NCBI GenBank assembly: GCA_027257055.1
Contig: JAPVLO010000276.1
Location: 744,001 to 808,000 of the forward strand
Direction of reading: 5' to 3'
DNA: 64,000 nt
From: Cephalopachus bancanus
Taxonomy: Eukaryota; Chordata; Mammalia; Primates; Tarsiidae
Part shown: positions 1 through 11,124 of the stretch, in pieces
Layout: each line of letters begins with the position of its first letter
How positions within the stretch are numbered: position 1 is the first letter of the stretch
Translations under genes and position numbers: made by a program
Notes under the pieces: generated by a model
The model's input: only the letters and a program-made list of their open reading frames with translations
What the model was told of the DNA's origin: nothing
The model's database searches: none

Positions 1-935
1 TGCCTACCGTGCCTCTGTGCCCTGGAAGGGACACAGTCCTGGCAGGAGCTCTCAGGGCAGCTCTGCTTTCCACTGGAACAGGGAAGTAGGGGCAGCCAGA
101 ACAGCCACAGTCAGTCGTCCCATTTCAGTAAGCAGGATGGAGCTCTCCATGTCCTGCTATTTCCAGTCACCTCAGCGCTCCAGCCCTGACAGCACTGGCC
201 TAGGTTCCCTTGCCGTTTTGCCCGAGGCACCCAAGCTCCCAGAGTTGGCCATCACAGAGGCCTTTTGGGAAAGGGTGGGGTGTGGCTTGCTAAGGGTGGG
301 ATTTCTGACACCGTAAAGGGCAGAGCTGGAGGCCAGGCCAGGGCATCAGGGATACGGGACACTAGGCTGTGGGAGCCTAGTGTGCTCTATGGAGACTGCT
401 CCCCCTTTTACCCTCCTGACTCAGGGCCAAGAGCTTCAGATGCCACAGCTGCTGCCCTGCTGGGTGCCCCTCGCCCGCCACCACTGATTGCAGTGTGCGC
501 CGTTCCATTTTTAACAGCCCTGCCTGGCCCGGCAGCCTGAGCTGATCCAGAGGCGGGCCCTGCTCTTGATTGTGGCGCTAAAAATACTGGCGAGGCTTCT
601 GCTGAGAGCAGGGGGCTTGGTCTCCCCTTCACCAGGCCTCTCAGCTCTTTGCCGCCTTCTTGCAGAGAGGCTTGGGGCATCCCAAGGTGGGGGCAGAGAA
701 ACCCCATTACTCCCATGCCTTTTGCAAGCATCAGGACAAAAGAAAGAATGGCTACCCCAATATTTGGGGCCTGCTGGCATTGAGGCATTTCTGAGTGTTG
801 GGTTTCCTAGGTGTTTTATGCTTGGTAGACACAGACTCATGGTGCTGTAGACTTCAGGTGTGTGGTTTCCTGGAGAGGAAAAGCTGGAAGCTTTCCCAGG
901 CTTCCATGTTCCTTCCTCTTCCTCACTTCCGGTCA
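1..935. other. unique non-coding DNA, no gene recognised
   Basis: No frame here has a recognisable domain and I see no clear repeat. A CAGCTG E-box lies at 446-451. A MEF2-like A/T core (CTAAAAATA) lies at 578-586, off the MEF2 consensus by its last base, in a GC-rich context. This pairing is compatible with a regulatory element, but nothing proves it. The ORFs on both strands are overlapping GC-rich chance frames. Confidence 0.5.
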
Positions 936-939
936 TTGG

Positions 940-1240
940 TCAAAATCTATGGCTTCCACTTCCTGCATAGTCTCTCCCACCCCCTCACTTGTTTCCAGTC
1001 TCCCTGCCTCCACCTGGTTCAGATCCCTGCGCAGTGCTAGGACTCCCCTCCTGCCTCCCACACACACTGCTGTCAGTGGCTCAGCTCCCACCAGCTATTC
1101 CTCCACTCCCAAACTGAACTCCATGGCCCAACATGTAAGACCCTCTATTCTCTGACCATGATAAATTACTCTAGTCCGATTTCCCTTCAAGGCACCCTCT
1201 CATGCTGGGCTATTCTGTGTTCCTGGTATGAGTCCTGGGG
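940..1240 (+). repeat. L2-like LINE fragment, weak
   Basis: Pyrimidine-rich text with the order typical of the L2 3' region: two runs of short C/T-rich phrases, then a phrase resembling the L2 'aaggc-cctc' motif near 1189-1200. Strongly diverged. It could instead be simple C/T-rich unique DNA. It sits upstream of a better L2 3' end at 1790-2030, so the two may be pieces of one old insertion. Confidence 0.35.
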
Positions 1241-1249
1241 TCATCCTGC

Positions 1250-1789
1250 CTGTTTCTCTAAGGCAGACAGTCTAGGGAAGGCTGAAGTCAAACCATTTCA
1301 GGGAGACTGCGGATCAACATAATCACAAGGTGTATTGTCCCCTTTGCTGAGAAGTGGGTTTTGGACTGGTAAAGCAGCCCACTGGTGTCCCTTTGCCTTA
1401 AAATCCATGCAAGTAACCTGGAAATAAGGTCAGTCTGGAAAATGAGACACCCTCCCAGGACCTTGCCAAGGTATTTCAGGTTTTCTGCCACTGGGCATGC
1501 TGGCGTGGCACCCCTGGACCCCTGTCTGAGGGGATGGCACAACGTGTTCACAGAAAGAGGGATGAGAGGAAGTCTTACCAGATGGGGACCCCTGGCCTGG
1601 TCAATGGGCAGTTGCCATCTGACCTAGGCAAGCTGTTTGGGAGACCACTGAACCTTATTAAGCCACGTGTAAACTTCATTCTCTGTGTTAATGACAGAGC
1701 TAGAGCTACGGGCCAGGACTCCTGGGTCCTTTTCAAGTGTTTCTCCCCCACCACAGCCTGCTGCCTCCTTCCTTCCCTGTTCTAAAGTG
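1250..1789. other. unique non-coding DNA
   Basis: No repeat or gene was recognised. The open frames on both strands are short and show no domain. Confidence 0.4.
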
Positions 1790-2030
1790 TCCTTCTCTCT
1801 CACTGAAATCCTGCGCATTCCTCTAGGTCTGGCTTGCCCTTCCCTCCCATGAGCTACTGAAGCCCCTTTCTGGGTCTCCCTTAATGAGTGTTGTGCGAGT
1901 CTCCTTGCCTCTGCTGGACTGTGAGCTCCTGAGGATAGGCCCTGAATTGGTTTTCAGTGTGTTCCCAGCTCAGTGCCTGCTGAAGAGAGAGGCTCGTTGA
2001 ATATTTCTGGAATGAATCAGTGAATAATTT
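1790..2030 (+). repeat. L2 LINE 3' end
   Basis: The characteristic L2 3' terminal order is visible: 'ctggactgtgagctcctgag' near 1914, then a 'ggcc-tgaattgg' equivalent of the 'gggaccgtgtct' segment, then 'ccagctcagtgcctg', ending in 'gttgaatatttctggaatga'. Sense strand is plus. This is an old relic with many substitutions and no coding capacity. Confidence 0.7.
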
Positions 2031-3064
2031 TGAAATCCATTCCACTGAACTCGCATTTGATGATGGGTGTGGTGACTGTTGTAGGAATTCTCACTGCTTT
2101 AAGACCAAGGGACACAGCTGTGCACCAGGAGAGGAGCCCGATGCTTCCCTGCCCTCATGCTGGCTGTTAGCATCGCTGCCCGGGTTGCTGCAGATGCCCG
2201 CCTACAGAGGACTGCCCTTTTGTAAACTGTCTTTTCTGCTCACCTCTGCCTGGGAGGGGGTGGTTTTGGGAGGGTAATTATCTGCCTTGGTGTCAGAAGT
2301 TTTATTTCTTGGTTGCTGCTGGGCTTCAGCCACAGGGAGAGTAAGAAGGCACAGAGAAGACTGAAGAACACATCAGCATCAGTGCAGGAGTTAAGTGCTA
2401 CGTTTTGTTCCTCTGAGTTCCCTGGGCATAAAGAGCGTGTGAACAAATGCAGCATTTTTACCTAAAGGTCCTCCCTAGTGGTGTTGAGAAGAGGTCATGG
2501 TTCCCTCTGCCTCCCCGCCCCCTTCAGATCTTAGAAGGTGTCTGCCTGCCTAGAGCAGAAACCTTCTCGGACTAGTGCAAGGAACAGGGAATTAATCAGA
2601 AGGACACAGGAGTGCCTTGTGGGACCCATGACCAGAAGAATGGCCAGGCCTCAGGAGAGTTGAGAGGTGCCCAGAATCCAGTGAACTACCTTTCTGGCCT
2701 GCCTCCCTCCCTTCTGAGGCCACTCTGGGTCTCGTCTCTGCTGCTCTCTCTGCTCCATTTTCCTGCCTTGCTCTGCGGATCAGCGTTCTCTGCTTGCTCA
2801 TCAACACATGGTCCTAAAATAGCTGCTCCAGACCCTCCCCCAAACCCCAGCCTGCCCTGGCTGCCTGACCTCAGCTTCAGGCCTAGCCACAGATGACTCC
2901 CAGGCTCTCGGCCTCTTAGTTCCAAAATCTTAAGAGAGAGTATCTGATTGGCTGTCTGTCAGCCAATAGATTGTCTCCTGCTGGGTCAGGTGTCCACTTG
3001 AATCCAATTGTATGAGGCCAGCAGACAGGGTAAGTGGTCCTGAGGGCCAGTGAAAGGCAGTGAC
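2031..3064. other. unique non-coding DNA
   Basis: No gene or repeat was recognised. A direct/inverted CCAAT pair occurs near 2947-2968 (ATTGG and CCAAT about 15 bp apart). No TATA box or exon-like frame accompanies it. Confidence 0.4.
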
Positions 3065-3067
3065 TTC

Positions 3068-3390
3068 TTCTGTTTTGTGTTGCTATAACAGACACCCCAA
3101 GACAGAGTAATTTGTAGTGAACGGAAATGTATTTTTCTGGAGACTGGGAAGTACAAGATTGAGGGGCCAGCATCTGGCAAGCGTCTTCTTTCATCCTATG
3201 GCATAAAGCAGAAAGGCAAGAGAAGGAGCTCACTCCTGACAGTCCTTTTGTTATGGCATTTAACCCATTCATGGGGGAGAGCCCCTCGTGGCCTGATTAC
3301 GTCTGAGAAGCCCTACCTCTTAATACTGTAGCAACAGCAACTTCATCTCAAGAGGAGTTTTGGCGGGGACACATACTGAAACTACAGAGG
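3068..3390 (-). mobile_element. MaLR-type solo LTR (MLT1/MST-like)
   Basis: On the plus strand it opens with the antisense LTR end 'tgttgctataacaga'. Then come 'ggagactgggaagtacaaga', 'ggggccagcatctgg', 'cccattcatgggggagagcc', 'cctacctcttaatactgt' and finally 'ttttggcggggacacatac'. This is the known order of ERVL-MaLR LTRs read on the minus strand. No internal retroviral genes are next to it, so it is a solo LTR. Subfamily is not resolved. Confidence 0.75.
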
Positions 3391-3689
3391 GCAATTTCCT
3401 TTCCGGACCCAAGAGGATTGGCAAGGGTGCACCTGGGCATGTTCCTATAACTTGTGCCAGGCAGACACGAAATCCTCCTTCGTGTCTCAGCTACCGCCTG
3501 GGGCACCTGGTTTCCCTGATCTGGGGCAACTCGAGTTGTGTAATGATGGGAGCAGGAGTCAAGGACTCCAGCTGGGGTGAAGTGGCCCCTCAGCTGCTGT
3601 TGGGAGGGCTTTTAACATGCTGGTCCTGACCTCCTGGCTGTCTCCTGGGTCTGTTCTGAGCACACCCATCTGAGGGTGTTCAATCCTTT
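3391..3689. other. unique spacer between two LTR relics
   Basis: No repeat or gene was recognised between the minus-strand MaLR LTR and the plus-strand MLT1 LTR. The two LTRs are in opposite orientation and are not obviously two halves of one provirus. Confidence 0.4.
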
Positions 3690-4152
3690 TGTGGTGGTTT
3701 TAAATATGCTTTAACACTCCTTTTAAAAGGTGGAGCCTACTTTTCCTCTCTGGTGGGCAGGATGTAGAGACACATTTCTAGCAAAGAGAATAAGGCAGAA
3801 GTGACAGTATGTGACTTCTGAGACTGGGTTATAAAACTGTTGGGACTTTCTCCTCGCTCTGTGGGAAGCAGCTACCTGTCATGAAGTCACTCAAGTCACC
3901 CTACAGGGAAGCTCACATGGTGAGGAGTCGAGGTCTCCTGCCCACAGCCACCTTGGAAATGGACCTTCCAGCTCCAGTTTCAGCCCTCAGATGCCTGCAG
4001 CTCTAGCCAACTGTATGAGAGGATTTGAGTGAGAACCATCTGGCCAACGCTCTCTGACAATCCTGTGGTCCACACAAGCTGTGAGATCATAATTTTTTTT
4101 TTGTTTCAGCCAGTAAGTTTGGAGGTAATTTGTTACATGGTAATAGACACCA
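3690..4152 (+). mobile_element. MLT1-type solo LTR
   Basis: It starts with 'tgtggtggttttaaatatg' and contains the MLT1 landmarks 'ggcagaagtgacagtatgtg', 'acttctgagactgggttata' and 'ttgggactttctcctcgctc'. It ends with 'ggtaatttgttacatggtaa' followed by 'tagacacc'. That terminal phrase is shared with the second MLT1 copy at 34456-35014. No internal genes flank it. Confidence 0.75.
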
Positions 4153-4590
4153 AATGCATCCTATACCCTTTTTTCTTCCTCAGGTGTGTGACACTTTGCA
4201 AGAAATATTTTAGCTCACTTTTTGTTTTCTGCTAGGGGACAACAAATGCCCATGGTCATTCTTGGACCCATCCACCATTTATCTATTGTCTATGGGCCTC
4301 CCACCTGGGAGACTATGAAGACAGCCAAGTGTTACCTCCTTCCCCTCCACTGGGTATCATCCTCCTTCTCTCTAGCCCTGAGAAGTAGGGAATATTCTTC
4401 ATCCCAAGCCCAGTGCCAGCTGCAGACTCAGCCCCATGTCCCAACCTTTCAGATAAAGGTTATTTGAAAGCCTTTAGCTGTGTTCACCTACAGCTAGAAG
4501 AAAAGGACCTGAGCAATTAAAGCCTCCACAAGGCCTCTGAAGTACTTTGGACTGCTGGGTGGCTCAGAGAACCCGATGGAGCCCTGCAGG
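4153..4590. other. unique non-coding DNA
   Basis: Nothing was recognised. The frame at 4222-4467 has no domain and no splice or codon signature that I can support. Confidence 0.35.
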
Positions 4591-4594
4591 CAGA

Positions 4595-4800
4595 GTGCAC
4601 ATGGCAAAGTGGTAGTCCAGAGGGGGAAATATCTAGGCTAGAAACCAGGAGGTGGTCTCAGTTTTGCTGCTCAGTAGGTCCTGTGGAAATTGTAGTTTCT
4701 TTTGCCTTTTTGGGCCTCTGCTACTCTATCTGTAAAATGGGGCTGGAAAGATTGTCCTGTGTACTACAAGATTGATGTAATGAGAAAACAAATGTAACAA
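4595..4800 (+). repeat. MIR SINE fragment
   Basis: The MIR core and 3' half are visible as 'gggcctctgctactctatct' followed by 'gtaaaatggggctggaaaga' and a degenerate 'tgatgtaatgagaaaacaaa'. These match the MIR 'cctcagtttcctcatctgtaaaatgggg...gattaaatgag' block. Diverged. Confidence 0.6.
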
Positions 4801-4863
4801 ACTAAAAGACACTTGACAAATGTGAGAATTCAGAACAAACTATCCCAGAATTAAGGGTTTATT

Positions 4864-5155
4864 TTATCATTATTATTATTATTATTGAATCAGAGTCTCA
4901 CTTTGTCACCCAGATTGGAGTGCAGTGACACACTCACAGCTACCACAGCCTTGACCTGCTAGGCACAGATGATCCTTCTGCCTCAGCCTTCCAAGTAGTT
5001 GAAACTACAGGCAAGCACCATCACGCCCGGCTAATTTTTTTGATTTATTGTAGAGAGGTGGTCTCATAAAGTTGCCCAGGCTGATCTGGAACCCCTGGGC
5101 TCCAGCAGTCCTTTCGCCTCAGCCTCCCAAAGTGCTGGGATTCTAGGCGTGGCCT
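4864..5155 (-). mobile_element. old Alu dimer, antisense, with target duplication
   Basis: The antisense Alu begins with an (ATT)n-like degraded tail, then 'gagtctcactttgtcaccca', left and right arms, and ends near 'agtgctgggattctaggcgt'. Imperfect 17 bp flanking duplications lie at 4847-4863 and 5156-5172 (15 of 17 match). It carries the 'gatttattgtagagagg' linker shared with the younger Alus of this window, but not their T-arm. Divergence fits an early (AluJ-age) insertion. Confidence 0.9.
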
Positions 5156-5172
5156 AGAATTTAAAGTTTATT

Positions 5173-5345
5173 CATAATATAAGCAACCATGTTTTGAACG
5201 CTTACAATGTACCAAGACAGGTATTGCCTTATTTAATCCTTACAAAGAATTACTGACAAGGGGTTATGATTTCCATCTTCCATTTTAGGATTAGGAAACC
5301 CATGCTTGGAGAAGGTGAACTGGCTTGCTGAAGTTCATGCTTTCT
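5173..5345 (-). repeat. MIR SINE, antisense
   Basis: Antisense MIR order: 'gaacgcttacaatgtaccaa', 'ttatttaatccttacaaaga', 'ccattttaggattaggaaac', then 'gaaggtgaactggcttgctg'. It lies directly beyond the Alu's right target duplication. Confidence 0.7.
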
Positions 5346-6639
5346 CCTCTGTGTACGTTGCCACCAATCTTGACCTGGGCCCTGGTGCTAATGACTACTT
5401 CTTGAGGTGTTCAGAGAAATGGTGAGATCCATGAACAACCCTGGCTCTGGCCCCTCAGTTCCCTCGCTGCCTCCTCCCTCTGCCCAGCAACCCTTCAAGG
5501 TCTGACCACTTCCTTGGATGTAGGATCCAGCCAACACGCTTTATCTTGGGCGTATCTTGATATGGGAGCAAGGGGTGTGGGTGACAATAGGAACTCGGAT
5601 CCTCTCCGGAACAATAAACCAAACCCCTCATGGAGAAGAAGTGGTTATGTAACTCCAGGAGGAGAGTTGGTCCGTGAGAAGCGAAAAGCACAATTTGCTA
5701 CAGCTAAGTTGTAGGTGACAGTCCTAGAGGGAGGTCTGTATCCATTAGCACTTGTGGCTACTTGAGGCCTTTGGTCCACTTCCCCATTAGGCTAAGAGCT
5801 TCACAGAGTCAGGCCACACAGGGAACAGTCTGGAGCCTCAGTCAACCTCTTGTAGAAGGGCAAGTCCCACTCCTAAACGGGATCTTGCTAGTGACAATCT
5901 GCTCCTGTGTCATCCCCCCCCAGCCCCGCCTCCATCTTTGTGAGCTTGACTTCTCCACATGTAAAGAAGCGTTGCTGAGAATTTCTCCCAGGCATGCTCT
6001 GCTCAGGTCCTGGCTCTGGCCTCATCCTAGTGCTTTGGGATAGGGTCAGCGAGCCCATGTCCCTCAACCTGGGTCATCCTGCCCCTTCATGCTTTGAGAC
6101 AGAAGTTTCCTTTGCTTTTGCAATATTGTCCTTGTGGGCAGACACCACCCTCTCTCTGGGCAGTTCTCTCTCAGCCTAAGAAATGCACACAGCCTCTGGA
6201 GTAGGGGTGGGGATAGCAACTATCCAGAGTTCAGATACAAGAGGGCCTTTGAAACAAGGGCAGAGCAGAGGTGGAGGCAGGGAGGAGTTGGTAACATGCC
6301 TTCTCTCTGAGCCTGAAATCTCTGGTTATTGCTCATGGACCCAGGCAATGTTATCCCTGGCTCAGGGAGTACCTAATTGCCACCCCCTGCTCACTGGGGG
6401 CTGGAACATTTGTCCCCCACACAAAAGAAAGGTCAAGAAACCGCCGACTTGCATTGTCCTCTGCGCTTGATGTGTGTCTCTGAAGATGAGTCATTCTTTC
6501 TTCTCCTGCCTTCCCTACTTCCCACCCTCTTCCCAGTCTTTGGATCTGGGGTGGAATCGCCGTCCAGCCTGGCTGTCTCTGCAAGTTGTGGGCTCCCAGA
6601 TTCCTCAGCAGAGCATGGGAGCCCCATCCTAGACCCATG
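5346..6639. other. unique non-coding DNA
   Basis: About 1.3 kb without a recognised repeat, gene or RNA. Several 60-95 codon frames overlap each other on both strands, which is typical of GC-rich chance frames. Confidence 0.4.
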
Positions 6640-6978
6640 GGTCCTCGTTTGTTTAATCTCCTGAAATATCTACCATGCAGCTGCTATGTGTCTGGTACTG
6701 TACTAGATACTCAGGAGACAGAGGATGTGATTCCTGCACTCACAGGGCCTATAGTTGAGCAGAGGAGAAGACTATGAAACAGGAAGCCTCTATGCAGTTT
6801 GTGTTACAGCAAAAAAAGTATAGGAAGGCTTGAGAAGGCGTGGGGAATACTGCATATAGATGGGGTGGAGGATAGTTTGGAAGCCCCCCCGAGGAGTGAA
6901 TATTAAGATGAGATCTAAAGAGCAGAAGCGGGAAGCATTCCAGCAACAGGAACCAGCACATGCAAAGGTCCTGTGGTC

Positions 6979-7011
<33 letters not shown>

Positions 7012-7160
7012 GTGGCACCTGAAAGGAACAGCAAGAAAGTGTAGTTAACATGCTGTAAGCAAGGGGGAAGGGAGGGAAGATGGGGCTGGAAGGAAAGGAG
7101 GGGTCAGAGCATTCAAGGCCTTGAAGGTCAGGTCAGAGGAGCTCAAGATTTATCCTAAGG
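6640..7160 (-). repeat. L2-class LINE relic, antisense
   Basis: It opens with the antisense L2 terminus phrase 'ctgctatgtgtctggtactg', then 'gatactcaggagacagagga', 'cctgcactcacagggcctat' and 'agcagaagcgggaagcattc', and ends with 'aaggccttgaaggtcaggtc'. The same ordered block recurs, more or less complete, at 41070-42020, 54440-54600 and 58815-58990. An (AAAAC)-rich run at 6978-7009 interrupts it. Family name is tentative; the recurrence in this window is directly visible. Confidence 0.6.
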
Positions 7161-7161
7161 C

Positions 7162-7745
7162 TTGGCAGTTTCATTTCTTATCATGTTAAATGTGTTCTTA
7201 CCATATCTAGCGATTCTATTCCAAAGTATTTACCCAAAAGAAATGAAAATATATGTACAGAAAGACTTCTATACAATGTTCATAGCAGCTTTATTTGTCA
7301 TAACCCCCAAAGTGGAAACAACCCAGACCCCTATCAACTGGGGGATGGATAGACAAATGGGGGTATTCATACATGGAATGCTCCAGAGGGATACAGAGGA
7401 GCAGACTACTGGCACATGCATGCGTGATACATGCAGCAACATGGATGGATTCCAAAAATGTTATGCCAGGTGGAAGAAGCTAGACACACCAGAGTGCTCA
7501 TTGCATGATTCTATTGATGTAAAACGCTAGAAAAGGCAGCACTATAAATCAGTGGTAGACATCAGATCTGTGATTTCCTGGAGTAGGGAGGGATGTGAGG
7601 GAACTTTCTGAGGCGATGGAAATATTATGATTGGGTGGTGGTTACACAGGTGCAAACATTTGTCAAGATTCATTATTTATACACTTAAATGGGTGCATTT
7701 TATTTTATGTAAATTATATGTCAATAAAGTTGATATTTGAAAAAC
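7162..7745 (+). mobile_element. L1M 3' end (ORF2 C-terminus plus 3' UTR)
   Basis: A plus-strand frame at 7162-7530 reads through the end of L1 ORF2: 'CSLAI-like' decay, then 'YPKEMKIYVQKDFYTMFIAA', then 'INWGMDRQMGVFIHG', the usual C-terminal landmarks. The 3' UTR follows with 'tgggtggtggttacacaggt' and 'atttatacacttaaatgggt', ending near 'gtcaataaagttgatatttg'. It is 5'-truncated and ancient. Confidence 0.82.
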
Positions 7746-8280
7746 AGCACTTTTTCTGTCCTGAAATGAATATAGTTTCTATTACCCAAATAAACAGACA
7801 TACCGTTTGCACAAACAAAAACAAGACACAAATGGGTTGTGATTAGATTTGAGTGTGTGTGTTTTTAAAAAAACCCTCTGGCCTCTGTATGGAGACAGAA
7901 TTGAAAAGGAGTGAACACGAAAGTGGGAAATTGTCACATGAGTCCTGGCAATTCAGGACGTCGGGAGGGACGATGATGATGGTGCAGAGGTAGAGAGGGA
8001 GACAGGAGGAAAGCCGAGACCTCTCAGATGGGACACAGAGCTTCCTCCCTTCCGGCTGAGGGACCATCCCTGGCCTTCAGCCAGGCACAGCCCGGGGCTG
8101 GAGAATGGTCCCAGGGGAGAGTAGGGGCTGTAAGGGAAGGACTGTTTTCTTCTGAGGCGCACCCTATGGGCTGACAGGCTCCTGTGGGCCTAACCTTCCC
8201 CCTGTGGTCACACTCCCTCCCTCCCATACCTGAGCATGCCTTGAGTTTTTGCAGCCTGGAGGGCTCGACTTTGCATCTGA
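7746..8280. other. unique non-coding DNA
   Basis: No gene or repeat was recognised. GC content rises again after the LINE. Confidence 0.35.
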
Positions 8281-8284
8281 TCCC

Positions 8285-8395
8285 TTCACTTTCAGTTGTG
8301 TGGCCTCAGTGGCAGTCCTTGAGCCTCATTTTCTTCATCTGTAAAATGGCAACAAGAGCAGGTGCCTGCCTCCCAGGGTGGCTGCAGAAACAGGC
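8285..8395 (+). repeat. MIR SINE fragment
   Basis: 'tgtgtggcctcagtggcagt' corresponds to the MIR 'gtgtgaccttgggcaagt' block. It is followed by 'ccttgagcctcattttcttc' and 'atctgtaaaatggcaacaag'. Confidence 0.65.
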
Positions 8396-9259
8396 CCAGA
8401 CAAAGGATAGACAGCATTCATTTTGTCCTGTCTCCACCTATCTCAAATGCTTAGCCTTGATGACTCGCATTTCACATTTCCTCTCACTTTCATCCAAATT
8501 AGCAGAAGGTGCAGCAGGAAAGGGTAATTCATTTCTCCTTGGAATCAATCACCTCGCCCAGGGCGCCCCCTTCCTGTCCTGGAGTCCCCGCATCTGCTCC
8601 GGCCCCTCCTCCTCTTCTGGCTGGACTCTCCCAGATCTGTTCAGGGACCCAACCCACCTTGCTTGAGTGGGCATCAGCCAACTCTCCATCCTGCGCCCAA
8701 GCAGGGCTAGAGGGCGCAGAGCACAGCCCCACCCTCAGGATGGTCTGGCTTCCTCATCAGCCTATCCTGCAGGATTGCACCTGGTCCCCAGGAGCCAGGC
8801 CTGCTCCCAGCCCTCCTGGGAGGCTGAGGTAATTGGCTCAATTAATCAGCTCAATTAGCACCTTCTGGGTGAGTGATCGGCTCAAAGCCTACCCGGCCTC
8901 TGTTAAGGCGGCTCAGTCTGCTGCCCAGCTGTGTGCCAGGCCCAGTGCTAGGCACGACGACAGAGGCAGAGGGCACAAAGAGAGGGCTCCCTGCCCCTCT
9001 CTAGCCCACCCAGCCCTTGGGTAGGGGTCAAACTCAAGAGAGCTCCCCTGGCCTCCGTCCTTGGAGAGTGCCTCCCCACCTCCACCTGTCCTCTGTCCCC
9101 ACTCTCTCCTCTGCCAGTCCATGCGGGCTCCTTTGTCTGGCTCAGGTCTGAACCCACCTCTTCCCAGCAGCCTCCCATGCTGAGTCCCGGAGCCCTGCTC
9201 ATTTCTGCTCCTGGTCCCTCATCTTGTACCCAGAGGTAGGCGATAGTAGAAAATTCAGT
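8396..9259. other. unique non-coding DNA with a weak antisense L2 hint
   Basis: Mostly unique. At about 8930-9000 'gtgtgccaggcccagtgcta' followed by 'ctccctgcccctct' resembles an antisense L2 terminus, but it is too short to call firmly. Tandem AATT motifs at 8830-8860 ('taattggctcaattaatcag') form a small homeodomain-type cluster. Confidence 0.4.
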
Positions 9260-9480
9260 GCTTCCCTGTTAACTGTTACCTGTCGGGTGGATTTATAGAA
9301 TGGTTTTTTACACCCTTCTCTTAATTGGGTCTGCCAGCAACCCTTTGAAGAGCATGTTGCTTATATCTTCATTAACTGAGGTTCTGGGAGGTGACATGAC
9401 CTATTTAAGGTCAGGCAAACCCACTAGCCTTGACAGAAGAAGCGAAGGGTTCAGTTCTGTGGCCTCTGCCCCCAGGGTAG
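9260..9480 (-). repeat. MIR-like fragment, antisense
   Basis: 'tcttcattaactgaggttct' and 'gacctatttaaggtcaggca' fit the antisense MIR block (tests for 'cagatgaggaaactgag' and 'aaggtcacacag'), but with many changes. Confidence 0.45.
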
Positions 9481-10105
9481 GGAGCTTCATGATCCTCTTC
9501 CTTTAGAGAACCTCAACACCTCAGGGATACCACTAGGGACCTCTGCCATCCTGCCCTCTGCATCTCACACCCATCGTTGCCAACCAGGTTTCTGCCACAA
9601 GCCCTGGGCCCTCCTGTACCTGGACTTGCCCCTGTCCTCTCTCCATACACCCCTGCAGCCCAAGAAGCAGAAGGCAGAGTGTTTGGAACCTGAGCATCAG
9701 AACAAGTTCTGTGGGGTTGCAGGGAGGGGGGACACTTCTCCCCAGCACCCCTCAGCCAAGCTATTGTGTGGTGGTCAAGGGCAGCCTGGGGGCCCTGAGA
9801 TTCAGGGGGAGCTTGATTCTGGCTCTGCTGAGGCACCTGGGAGCCCATGTGGAGAGTGAGGCTGTCTCCCAGGAAGCCCTCAGAAGGGGACCCAACAATC
9901 ACAGGCAAAATAGCAGCGGCAGAGGTGACCTGGGTGACCAGTGCTTCCGTGGAGAAACCCTGAGAGGGTGAAGGAGGAGGGGAGAGCTGAGAAGAGGCAG
10001 CAAAGGGGGGAATAATGCCATTCATAAGAATGGACACTAACTTTCATTCTTATTTCCAACTCAGTTCTTTAGCACATTGAATAATACAATAGGGGTTTGG
10101 ATAGA
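9481..10105. other. unique non-coding DNA
   Basis: The 174-codon minus-strand frame at 9513-10037 overlaps two plus-strand frames of similar size. It has no domain, no repeat structure and no codon signal that I can support, so I treat it as non-coding. Confidence 0.4.
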
Positions 10106-10107
10106 TC

Positions 10108-10545
10108 ACTGTAGTGGCTTTGAATGGATGCCCCTTCCCCCCACCCAAAGGATAGATCCACAGCCTCATCAACAGAACCTGTGAATGTGGCCTTATTTGT
10201 ACAAAGAATCTTTGAGGATGTGACTAAGTTAAGGGTCTCAAGATGAAATCATCCTGGATAATCTGGGAGGATCCTAAATCCAATGACAAGGGTCCTTATA
10301 GGAGACACACAGAGGAGAGATGCGGAGAAGGCTGGATGAAGATGGAGGCAGAGAGGAGTTCTGTAGCCCGCAAGCCAGGGGACACCAGAGCCATCAGAAA
10401 CAGGAAGAGAAGAGGACGAGCTCCCCGAGAACCCTGGGAGGAATGGGCCTGTCGATACCTAGACTTTGGATTGCCGGTCTTAAAAGCTACAAGGGAAGAC
10501 ATTTTTGTTGTTGTGAGCCACCTGTGTGTGAGGATGTATAGATCA
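10108..10545 (+). mobile_element. MaLR-type solo LTR
   Basis: The ordered landmarks are 'gtagtggctttgaatggatg', 'acctgtgaatgtggccttat', 'gtgactaagttaagggtctc', 'cctggataatctgggaggat', 'gtccttataggagacacaca' and 'ctagactttggattgccggt'. They match the same LTR group as 28840-29302, which lies in the opposite orientation. It is immediately followed by the duplicated sequences described next. Confidence 0.72.
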
Positions 10546-10562
10546 GGGAGAGTGGAAATGCA

Positions 10563-10624
10563 CTCCTGGAAGCCAGCCCTCTTCTCAGACTCTCTCCTGG
10601 AAGGCAGCCCTCTTCTCAGACTCT
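10563..10624. repeat. 31 bp tandem duplication
   Basis: Two adjacent 31 bp units (10563-10593 and 10594-10624), each starting 'ctcctggaag' and ending 'ctcagactct', differ at one base. Near-identity implies a recent slippage or duplication event. Confidence 0.92.
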
Positions 10625-10688
10625 CCCAGCCCTGCAGCCCTGAGTGGGGCAGCTTTTCTTTTCTTCATGCTGGCATTGCTTAGAAACT

Positions 10689-10852
10689 GGGCTTCTTCTG
10701 TCCTGCCCTGAATTAGAAGATGACACTGTCCAGAGAGACTGGACATTTCAAAATAAAAGCATGGCTTTCTGAGCTGCTCTCTCCCCCAGAGAGTGGGGGC
10801 ACACTGGGTGCTGAAATGCCCCAGCCCTGGGTAGAAGCTTCTAGGACCTCTA
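10689..10852. repeat. local duplication, copy 1 (blocks A and B fused)
   Basis: Block A (10689-10793) contains 'cctgccctgaattagaagat' and 'gagagactggacattt'. Block B (10794-10852) contains 'gggggcacactgggtgctga' and 'aatgccccagcc'. The same A recurs at 11018-11120 and 13461-13550, and the same B at 11362-11424. In this copy A runs straight into B with no MIR between. I do not recognise the unit as a known transposon. Confidence 0.85.
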
Positions 10853-11017
10853 GTCCAGTGTTAGTGGGATTGACTCTGGGTGGACAATGTAGCCTGTCCT
10901 CTTGTAGGGGGTTTCAGCCCTGCAGCCCAGATCTCCATGTTGGGTGCCCGATTGCCTGGGTGTCCAATGTCACTATCCTGTGCGTGTCCCAGGTGCTGGG
11001 AAGACTGAGCTTGCCTA

Positions 11018-11120
11018 GGCTTCTCCTGTCCTGCCCTGAATTAGAAGATGACATTGCCCAGAGAGACTGGACATTTTGAAAGAAACGCCTGGCTTTCTGG
11101 GCTGCTGTCTTCCCAGAGAG
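11018..11120. repeat. local duplication, copy 2 block A
   Basis: About 88% identical by eye to block A at 10689. It is preceded by a segment (10971-11017, 'cactatcctgtgcgtgtc ... gagcttgcct') that also precedes copy 3. It is followed by a MIR and then block B. Confidence 0.85.
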
Positions 11121-11124
11121 TTAT

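Noticed and set aside
3068..4152. Single provirus made of the two adjacent LTRs
   Set aside because: The LTRs are in opposite orientation and of different type, with no internal retroviral genes between them.
9513..10037. 174-codon open frame on the minus strand
   Set aside because: Mirror frames exist on the plus strand and no protein feature is visible; chance frame.
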